From: Arthrobacter sp. PM3
Lineage (GTDB): Bacteria; Actinomycetota; Actinomycetes; Actinomycetales; Micrococcaceae
DNA: 64,000 bases
Direction of reading: 5' to 3'
Assembly (NCBI RefSeq): GCF_003352915.1
Contig: NZ_CP022314.1
Coordinates: 2,736,972 to 2,800,971 of the forward strand
Position numbers and translations under genes: made by a program
Notes under the pieces: model-generated
What the model was told of the DNA's origin: nothing
The model's input: the letters and a program-made list of their open reading frames with translations, nothing else
The model's database searches: none
In this document: positions 58,128 through 64,000 of the stretch, piece after piece
Position numbering within the stretch: position 1 is the first letter of the stretch
How the letters are laid out: every line of letters begins with the position of its first letter

Positions 58128-59957
58128 TCAGCCGTAGATGCGGTCGATATGGGCCCCGAAGTCCCGCACGACGGCGGCCCGCTTCAGTTTCAGCGACGGG
58201 GTCAGGTGCCCCGATTCCACAGTGAAGTCGGCGTCCAGGATCACGAAGCTGCGGATCGATTCGGCCTTGGAGACCAGCAGGTTGGCCTCGTCGACGGCGC
58301 CCTGGATGGAGGCCCGGACGGCCGCATCGGCAGCCGCCTGCGCCGGACTCATGACCGGCACCTTGCGGGCGGTACACCAGTGCTGGAGTGCTTCCGGGTC
58401 CAGGTTGATCAGGGCCGAGACGAAGGGTCGGCCGTCCCCGACCACCACGGCCTGGCCGACCAGCGGGTGCTCGCGGATTTTCTCCTCCAGCGGGCCGGGG
58501 GCCACGTTCTTGCCGCCGGCGGTGACAAGCAGGTCCTTCTTCCGCCCGGTGATGGTCAGGAAACCGTCCTTGTCGAGCGAGCCGAGGTCCCCGGTGCGGA
58601 AGAAGCCGTCCACGAACGCTTCGGCGTTGGCGGCCTCGTTGGCGTGGTAGCCCTTGAAGACGCCGATTCCCTTGACCAGGATCTCGCCGTCGTCGGCCAC
58701 CCGGATGGTGGTGCCCGGGACGGGAATGCCGACCGTCCCCACCTTGGTCCGGGCCGGCGTGTTGGCCGTGCACGGCGCGGTCGTTTCGGTCAGGCCGTAA
58801 CCCTCCAGAACCGGAATGCCGGCGCCGCGGAAAAAGTGGGCGTCATTGGAACTCAGCGGGCTGGCGCCGGACACCGTGTGGCGGAGCTGGCCGCCAAAGG
58901 CCTGCCGGAGCTTCGGGTAGAACAGCCGGTCGAAGACGCCCTGCCGGAGCCGCAGGAGGCGTCCGGGGCCTTTCCCGGTTCCCCGGGCGGCGGCGTCCAG
59001 GGCTTTGGAATAGTCGATCGCGGTGGCCGCGGCGGCGGCGAACACCCGCTCCTTGCCGGCGGCCGCAGCCTTCTGCTCCGCCCCGGCATAGACCTTCTCA
59101 AAGATCCGGGGGACCACCAGCAGGAAGGTGGGCCTGAACGCGGCCAGATCCGCCAGGAGCTCCTTGGCGCTGGCGGTGTGGCCGAGGGTGGCCCCGGAGC
59201 TCAGGCAGATCACCTGCACGGCCCGGGCCAGGACATGCGCCAGCGGCAGGAACATCAGGGTCCGGGCCCGCGGCTGCTTCAGGATCTCGGGCAGGAATAG
59301 GACAATGTTCTTGGCCACGAGGGCGAAGTTGGCGTGCGTGATCTCGCAGCCCTTGGGCTTGCCGGTGGTGCCCGAGGTGTAGACCAGCGACGCTACGTCA
59401 TCGAGGGACGCGGCACTCCGGTGGCGCTCGAGCTCGGCGTCGGACACCCCGGCGCCGGCGGCGGCCAGGCTTGCCAGGTTCGGTGCGGCGCCGTCGTCCT
59501 CCATCCGGACGACGGCGACCAGCCGGTCGCCAAGCATCGCGGACTCGTCCAGCACGCCCTGGACCAGGGCCGCCTTGGCGTGGTCCTCGACGAACACGCG
59601 CCCCGCCCCCGAGTCGTGCAGGATCCACTCGATCTGGCTGGCGGAGGAGGTTTCGTAGATCGGGACCGTGACGCCGCCGGCGAACCAGATGGCAAAGTCC
59701 ACCACCGACCACTCATAGCGGGTGGCCGACATGACGGCCACGGTGTCGCCCGGGGCGATGCCGCCGGCGATCAGGCCTTTGGCGAGGGCAGTGACCTGCG
59801 CCAGAAACTGCTGGACGGGGACATCGGTCCAGCCGGCCGGGCCTTTGCGGGCGTAGAGGGCGTGCACGGGATCCTTGGCGTGCTGCTCCAGGAGCAGGTC
59901 CGTCACGTTGCTCGCCGGGTCCAGCTCCACGAGCAGTCCGGTGCTTGCTTCTCTCAC
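58128..59957 (-). CDS. Long-chain fatty-acid-CoA ligase (AMP-forming)
   Basis: Activates fatty acids to acyl-CoA through an acyl-adenylate. The 609-residue protein has the AMP-binding P-loop YTSGTTGKPKGCEITH (about residue 170), LPLAHVLARAVQ, YGLTETTAP (motif II), RTGDLGSLDKDGFLTITGRKKDLLVTAGGKNVAP (hinge Asp and motif, in blocks) and a final catalytic lysine region HLTPSLKLKRAAV. Its length matches FadD15-type ligases of actinobacteria. GTG at 59957 is chosen for GGAG eight bases upstream; ATG at 60011 would add 18 residues of unlikely composition. The pmt gene upstream on the same strand ends 61 bases away. Confidence 0.92.
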   Translation of the reverse strand: MREASTGLLVELDPASNVTDLLLEQHAKDPVHALYARKGPAGWTDVPVQQFLAQVTALAKGLIAGGIAPGDTVAVMSATRYEWSVVDFAIWFAGGVTVPIYETSSASQIEWILHDSGAGRVFVEDHAKAALVQGVLDESAMLGDRLVAVVRMEDDGAAPNLASLAAAGAGVSDAELERHRSAASLDDVASLVYTSGTTGKPKGCEITHANFALVAKNIVLFLPEILKQPRARTLMFLPLAHVLARAVQVICLSSGATLGHTASAKELLADLAAFRPTFLLVVPRIFEKVYAGAEQKAAAAGKERVFAAAAATAIDYSKALDAAARGTGKGPGRLLRLRQGVFDRLFYPKLRQAFGGQLRHTVSGASPLSSNDAHFFRGAGIPVLEGYGLTETTAPCTANTPARTKVGTVGIPVPGTTIRVADDGEILVKGIGVFKGYHANEAANAEAFVDGFFRTGDLGSLDKDGFLTITGRKKDLLVTAGGKNVAPGPLEEKIREHPLVGQAVVVGDGRPFVSALINLDPEALQHWCTARKVPVMSPAQAAADAAVRASIQGAVDEANLLVSKAESIRSFVILDADFTVESGHLTPSLKLKRAAVVRDFGAHIDRIYG

Positions 59958-60017
59958 AGCCGAGTCTCCATTCCTGGTCCGCCCGGAGTGCGGCGGACTG
60001 TCCCCTGCCATCCTGCC

Positions 60018-61754
60018 TTAGATCCAGGAAGGCATCCACATCCGCAGGCGCCACTCCTGGTACGGGATCACCTCCGCGGTCCAGACCGGGTAGAAGAACG
60101 CGGAGAGCAGCACGGCCGCCACGACAAACAACGCCACCAGGTAAAACCCGGACCGCCGCCGCCACAGCGGGTCGCTGCGCTGGCCGAGAACCAGCCCCAG
60201 GCAGTAGGTCAGCGCCAGCACCAGGAACGGTTCAAAGGACACGGCGTAGAAGAAGAAGGTGGTGCGTTCCGGGTACATGAACCAGGGCAGGTAGCCGGCG
60301 GCCACGCCGGCCAGGACGGCGCCGGCGCGCCAGTCGCGGCGGCCCGCCCACCAGAACAGCAGGATCCCCAGGCTGATGGCCGCGCTCCACCAGATCAGCG
60401 GATTGCCCACCGAGAGGATCGCGGAGGTGCAGTTGCTCAGATCGCAGCCCGGGGTGCCCTGGCCCGGGGATTCGTAGTAAAAGGACGTGGGCCGCCCCAT
60501 GACCAGCCAGCTCCAGGCACTGGCCTCGTACGGGTGGTCGGAGCTCAGGCCCTGGTGGAACTTGTACGCTTCGAGGTGGTAGTGGGCCAGGGACCGCACG
60601 GCGTCCGGCAGCCAGCCCCACTCGGCCGAGGGGTTGGCCTCGGCCCAGTGCCGGAAGTAGGCGTCCTTGGACAGGAACCAGCCTGTCCACGTGGCGCCGT
60701 AGACGGCGGCGGCCACTGGAATGATGCTCAGGAACGCCGGGAGGCCGTCCTTGAGGATGCCGCCGCTGATCCAGGCATGCACCCCGGCGATGCGCCGGGC
60801 GCTCAGGTCCCAGAACACGGTGAGCAACCCGAAGACGGCCACAAAGAACAGGGCGGACCATTTCGTGCCCGTCGCCAGGCCCAGGCAGACGCCCGCAACG
60901 ACGCGCCACCAGCGGATCCCGAGCCACGGCCCGGACGTGAGCTGCAGCGCCGAGGGCAGACCCGTGGCGGATTCCGAGGCCTGCCGGCCGAGCCGCGCCG
61001 CGAGGCGACGCCGGCCGTCGTCGCGGTCCATCAGCAGGGCGCCGAACGCGGCCAGGAGCCAGAACATGAGGAAAACATCCAGCAGCGACGTCCGGGACAT
61101 GACGAGATGGTGGCCGTCCACGGCCAGCAGCACGCCGGCCACGGCGCCCAGGGTCAGCGACCGGAAGAGTTTCTGCGCGATCAGCGCGAGCAGGAGGATG
61201 GACAGCGTCCCCGTCAGCGCCGCGCCGAACCGCCAGCCGAAGGGGTTGTCCGCCCCGAACAGCCACATGCCCGCCGCGATCATCCACTTGCCCACCGGCG
61301 GGTGGACCACGTACTCCGGCGTGTTCAGCAACACGCCGGGATTGCCGGCGATGAAGGAGTCGTTGGCGCGGTCGGGCCAGCTGCGCTCGTAACCGCTGAC
61401 CAGGAAAGAATAGGCATCCTTGACGTAATAGGTTTCGTCGAAGACCAGGTTCCGCGGCGTGTCCAGCCGGACGAACCGCAGCACACCGCCCAGCGCCGCT
61501 GTCAGGACGGGGATGAGCCAGTACCACAGCCGAAGCGACGGCGGGTAGTCCCGCCAGCTTGCCAAGCCGCCGATCAGGCGCTCGCGGAGGGCCTCCGCCG
61601 TGAAGGATTCGGCGGGTCGGCCGACCCAGCGGTGCCCCTCGAGGTTGCGGCCGGAACGGGAACGGCCACGGGCGCGGTGGCCGGCGCTGCCCGGCCCTGC
61701 AGTCGAGGATGCGGCGGCGCCGGTTTCGGAGGTCCGCGTGGGGGTCTGGGTCAC
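60018..61754 (-). CDS. pmt: Polyprenyl-phosphate-mannose:protein O-mannosyltransferase
   Basis: Transfers mannose from polyprenyl-phosphate-mannose to Ser/Thr of secreted proteins (GT39 family). The 578-residue protein has a basic cytoplasmic start, about ten hydrophobic helices and the catalytic LVFDETYYVKDAYSF (Asp-Glu pair, first luminal loop, about residue 105), plus YVVHPPVGKWMIA and SRTSLLDVFLMFW typical of PMTs. The GTG at 61754 follows TAGCAT by seven bases (leaderless pattern); ATG at 61763 is an alternative. Divergent from rsmI, the same arrangement as mycobacterial Rv1002c/Rv1003. Confidence 0.93.
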   Translation of the reverse strand: MTQTPTRTSETGAAASSTAGPGSAGHRARGRSRSGRNLEGHRWVGRPAESFTAEALRERLIGGLASWRDYPPSLRLWYWLIPVLTAALGGVLRFVRLDTPRNLVFDETYYVKDAYSFLVSGYERSWPDRANDSFIAGNPGVLLNTPEYVVHPPVGKWMIAAGMWLFGADNPFGWRFGAALTGTLSILLLALIAQKLFRSLTLGAVAGVLLAVDGHHLVMSRTSLLDVFLMFWLLAAFGALLMDRDDGRRRLAARLGRQASESATGLPSALQLTSGPWLGIRWWRVVAGVCLGLATGTKWSALFFVAVFGLLTVFWDLSARRIAGVHAWISGGILKDGLPAFLSIIPVAAAVYGATWTGWFLSKDAYFRHWAEANPSAEWGWLPDAVRSLAHYHLEAYKFHQGLSSDHPYEASAWSWLVMGRPTSFYYESPGQGTPGCDLSNCTSAILSVGNPLIWWSAAISLGILLFWWAGRRDWRAGAVLAGVAAGYLPWFMYPERTTFFFYAVSFEPFLVLALTYCLGLVLGQRSDPLWRRRSGFYLVALFVVAAVLLSAFFYPVWTAEVIPYQEWRLRMWMPSWI

Positions 61755-61761
61755 GTTGCCC

Positions 61762-61815
61762 ATGCTACCTTTCACGGCTGTACCCGGCGGGGCACCGCTC
61801 CGCCGGCAGTAGGCT
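61762..61815. promoter_or_regulatory. Back-to-back leaderless promoters of pmt and rsmI
   Basis: The 67-base gap has TAGCAT on the minus strand (61767-61762, seven bases before the pmt GTG) and TAGGCT on the plus strand (61810-61815, six bases before the rsmI GTG). No Shine-Dalgarno fits the chosen starts. Confidence 0.55.
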
Positions 61816-61821
61816 GGAGCT

Positions 61822-62739
61822 GTGGATCACGAACCCAGCGCTTCTTCCCAGCTTGTCCCCGACGACGGCGATGCCGGCGCCGCTACCCCCGCCGTTCCCG
61901 CCGCCGGGCCGGGCAGGATCGTCCTGGCGGCGACCCCGATCGGGAACACCGGCGATGCTTCGGCCCGGCTCGTGGAACTGCTGACGACGGCGGACATCGT
62001 CGCCGCCGAGGACACGCGGAGGCTGCACCGCCTCGTGCAGAGCCTCGGCGTCACCGTGGCCGGCCGGATCATCAGCTATCACGAGCACAATGAGGCGGCC
62101 AAGACCGCGGACCTGCTGGAGCAGGTCCGGTCCGGCCGGACCCTCGTGATGGTGACTGACGCCGGCATGCCGTCCGTCTCGGATCCGGGATTCCGCCTCG
62201 TTGAAGGGGCCGTCGCGGCCGGCCTCACCGTCACCGCGGCCCCCGGGCCCTCCGCCGTCCTGACCGCCCTGGCCCTCTCAGGACTCCCGACCGACCGCTT
62301 CTGCTTCGAGGGCTTCCTGCCCCGCAAGGCCGGCGAACGGTCCTCCCGGCTGGCCGAGCTCGACGCCGAACGCCGCACCATGGTCTTTTTCGAGGCTCCC
62401 CACCGGCTGGAGCCGATGCTGCGGGCCCTCCACGAACGCTTCGGCGCCGACCGCCGGGCCGCCGTATGCCGCGAACTCACCAAGACCTACGAAGAGGTCA
62501 TCCGCGGCACCCTGCGCGAACTGCTCGAATGGGCCGAAACCAACGAGGTGCGCGGCGAAATCGCCGTGGTGGTCGGTGGGGCGCCGGACCGCGAACCCGG
62601 CCGCCCGGAGGACCACGTTGCCGCCGTGAACTCACTGGTTGCCCAGGGCATCCGGCTGAAGGAAGCCGTCGCGGCGGTGGCCGACGATGCGAAGGTCAGC
62701 AAGCGCGAACTCTATGCCGCGGTGCTCGCCGCCCGGTGA
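61822..62739 (+). CDS. rsmI: 16S rRNA (cytidine(1402)-2'-O)-methyltransferase
   Basis: Methylates the ribose of C1402 in the decoding centre of 16S rRNA. The 305-residue protein has an acidic Ala/Pro-rich extension of about 33 residues and then the tetrapyrrole-methylase-type fold: LAATPIGNTGDASARL, AEDTRRLHRLVQSLG, YHEHNEAAK, MVTDAGMPSVSDPGFRLV (SAM-binding) and FEGFLPRKAGERSSRL. GTG at 61822 follows TAGGCT by six bases, so the mRNA is probably leaderless. A tandem repeat array begins 29 bases after the stop. Confidence 0.95.
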   Translation: MDHEPSASSQLVPDDGDAGAATPAVPAAGPGRIVLAATPIGNTGDASARLVELLTTADIVAAEDTRRLHRLVQSLGVTVAGRIISYHEHNEAAKTADLLEQVRSGRTLVMVTDAGMPSVSDPGFRLVEGAVAAGLTVTAAPGPSAVLTALALSGLPTDRFCFEGFLPRKAGERSSRLAELDAERRTMVFFEAPHRLEPMLRALHERFGADRRAAVCRELTKTYEEVIRGTLRELLEWAETNEVRGEIAVVVGGAPDREPGRPEDHVAAVNSLVAQGIRLKEAVAAVADDAKVSKRELYAAVLAAR

Positions 62740-62767
62740 TCCCCGCGGCGGGTTCCGGCCCGCGCCC

Positions 62768-62895
62768 GGTGACCCTGCGCCAGGTGACCCCCGCCTGGTG
62801 ACCCCCGCCTGGTGACCCTGCCCGGTGACCCCCGCCTGGTGACCCTGCGCCAGGTGACCCCCGCCTGGTGACCCCCGCCTGGTGACCCTGCGCCA
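62768..62895. repeat. Nine-unit GGTGACC minisatellite after rsmI
   Basis: Nine tandem units of 13-15 bp each start with GGTGACCC; the forms are GGTGACCCTGCGCCA (A), GGTGACCCCCGCCT (B) and one GGTGACCCTGCCC (C). The order is A B B C B A B B A, so part of the array repeats as a higher unit of 43 bp (A B B). Confidence 0.95.
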
Positions 62896-63123
62896 GGTTC
62901 ACGGATTGTGATACGCGCCCCAGTTTCCGGGATGGTGCTCCCTGCGCTGGGTTCCTGGATGGCCGAGGCGGGACCAGCCAGTACAGGTTTCCCGGCTGCC
63001 AACGAGGGACATGCTCATTCTTGGGCCCGCCGGGTGTGGAGCATGCTCACTGCCGGGCGCGGCCATTGAGCGGTATCCCATTCTGTCCAGTGCTCGGCGC
63101 TCGGAGGGAGCATGTCCACTGGG
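62896..63123. other. Gene-free flank of the IS3 element with short repeats
   Basis: No supported gene. It holds GGACATGCTC (63007-63016) with its exact complement GAGCATGTCC at 63108-63117, and a palindromic GAGCATGCTC between them (about 63039-63048). These may belong to the element the IS inserted into. Confidence 0.4.
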
Positions 63124-64000
63124 TGTATCTGAACTGGTCCCCGATTGTTGGACTGGTTGGTTACAGCCTAAGCTGCGAGGGTCTGGGCGCGGTATTGGAC
63201 CGGGCTCAGGCCTTTGAGTTTTGTTGAGATTCTTTCGGTGTTGTACCAGCGGATGTACTCGTTCAGGGCCGTTGCCAGGGCGTCGGTGCTGGGGAACCGG
63301 GCATGGTGGAAGAGTTCTTCCTTGAGGTGGCCGAAGAAGTTCTCCATGACCGCGTTGTCGTAGCAGTTGCCTTTGCGGGACATCGATTGGACCGCGCCGG
63401 CGTCCTCGAGCAGAACACGCCAGGACACGTGCCGGTACTGGAAGCCCTGGTCTGAATGCACGAGCGGTTTCTGTCCGTCCTGGAGCGTTGCCAGGGCCTC
63501 GTGCAGTGACGTGTTGGTCAGTTCCAGGTTCGGGGAGGAGCTGACGGTGTGGGAGATGATCTGCCGGTCGAACAGATCCATGACCGGGGAGAGGTAGAGC
63601 TTCCGGCCGCCGACGCTGAACTCGGTCACGTCCGTCACCCACTTCCGGTTCGGAGCATCCGCGTCGAACTCGCGGTTCAGTACGTTCGGGGCGATACCGC
63701 CCTGCTCGCCCCGGTAGGAGTTGTAACGCTTCTTCCGCCGAACCTTGCAGACCAGCCCGAGTGACCGCATGAGTTTCAGCACGGTCTTCTTCGCGACCGT
63801 CCAGCCTTGCCTGACCAGTTCCGTGTGGATACGGCGGTGCCCATACCGGCCATGGTTCGCCGTGAAGACGTCCGTGACTGCGGCCTTGAGCGCCTCCTGC
63901 GGATCGGGGGCCTGCAGGCGGGCCTGGTGATAGAAGAACGTGGACCGGGCCACGCCGGCAACGGCCAGCAGCACCGGGAGCGGGAAGTCAGCCTTGAGGG
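63124..64000 (-). mobile_element. IS3-family insertion sequence, cut by the window edge
   Basis: The transposase gene fills most of it. The outer end is near 63124, where sequence typical of IS3 terminal repeats begins (TGTATCTGAACTGGTCCCCG); the exact boundary and target duplication cannot be set because the other end, with orfA, lies beyond 64000. Confidence 0.75.
63168..64000 (-). CDS. IS3-family transposase OrfB (DDE integrase), 5' end beyond window
   Basis: The frame is open to base 64000, where it reads LKADFPLPVLLAVAGVARS, so the apparent start at 63974 is internal. The visible 277 residues have the IS3 HTH_21 segment (HGRYGHRRIHTELVRQG) and the integrase core: first Asp in WVTDVTEF, second in VHSDQGFQYR, Glu in NAVMENFFGHLKEE, followed by the family end YIRWYNTERISTKLKGLSPVQYR. 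All three catalytic residues are intact, so it may be active. In IS3 elements OrfB is made as an OrfAB fusion by frameshifting; OrfA is off the window. Confidence 0.93.
   Translation of the reverse strand, partial: LKADFPLPVLLAVAGVARSTFFYHQARLQAPDPQEALKAAVTDVFTANHGRYGHRRIHTELVRQGWTVAKKTVLKLMRSLGLVCKVRRKKRYNSYRGEQGGIAPNVLNREFDADAPNRKWVTDVTEFSVGGRKLYLSPVMDLFDRQIISHTVSSSPNLELTNTSLHEALATLQDGQKPLVHSDQGFQYRHVSWRVLLEDAGAVQSMSRKGNCYDNAVMENFFGHLKEELFHHARFPSTDALATALNEYIRWYNTERISTKLKGLSPVQYRAQTLAA

Noticed and set aside
62768..62895. CRISPR-like array after rsmI
   Set aside because: Units are 13-15 bp with no unique spacers, and there are no cas genes. It is a minisatellite.

Overview
The window is a high-GC, gene-dense chromosomal segment from an actinobacterium, most likely Arthrobacter, Pseudarthrobacter or another member of the Micrococcaceae. 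This rests on the mycothiol gene mca, a WhiB-family iron-sulfur regulator, actinobacterial protein O-mannosylation (pmt), DUF3499, DUF4245, DUF4307 and DUF5719 families, tRNA without encoded CCA, and many genes whose start codon sits 6-7 nt after a TANNNT -10 box (leaderless expression). There is no phage, plasmid or large biosynthetic island; the only clear mobile DNA is an IS3-family element cut by the right edge.

Layout. 1-2.8 kb: 3' part of a type II NADH dehydrogenase, an ACT-GNAT protein and an unusual class-I tRNA with anticodon UAA. 2.9-10.8 kb: an NCS1 permease, then a branched-chain amino acid (Liv/HAAT) uptake system, with livK on + and livHMGF as an overlapping operon on -; LivH carries an extra secreted domain, and both liv promoters have CRP-type palindromes. 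11.2-20.2 kb: a secreted protein, a Bax-inhibitor protein, thiolase, divergent galK/galM, an AI-2E family permease, threonine deaminase and a rhomboid protease. 20.3-37.8 kb: a block in the same order as a conserved mycobacterial core region as I recall it (greA, DUF4307, mca, small membrane protein, DUF255 protein, hemolysin III, cis-prenyltransferase, PhoH, fumC, DUF4245, glpX), with local insertions (prepilin peptidase, MFS pump with TetR regulator, carbonic anhydrase). 37.9-58 kb: cell envelope and nucleotide genes (galE, femX-like, manA, LCP protein, purE/purK, GtrA) around whiB and its long glycosyltransferase, DUF5719, a degenerate zincin, DUF3499, Trm112-like, ahcY, an L,D-transpeptidase and a membrane protein. 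58-62.7 kb: acyl-CoA ligase and the divergent pmt/rsmI pair. 62.7-64 kb: a minisatellite and the IS3 element.

How the genes work together. Many products serve the envelope: UDP-sugar and mannose supply (galE, manA, galK/galM), lipid carrier synthesis (cis-prenyltransferase), glycan transfer (GT2, Pmt, GtrA, LCP), peptidoglycan bridges and cross-links (FemX, Ldt), with WhiB as a likely cell-division or envelope regulator. The rest is central metabolism (fumC, glpX, ilvA, ahcY, ndh, purEK) and mycothiol-dependent detoxification (mca).

The most unusual things are: a roughly 340-bp imperfect palindrome between two convergent genes at 29.14-29.48 kb that no gene explains; the short-variable-arm UAA tRNA; a long glycosyltransferase that seems to lack any canonical start codon able to include its first beta strand; a set of about fifteen apparently leaderless genes; and several tandem repeats, some inside genes (purE and Trm112 tails) and one hierarchical GGTGACC array after rsmI. 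Family assignments come from reading motifs and from memory; no database search was run.
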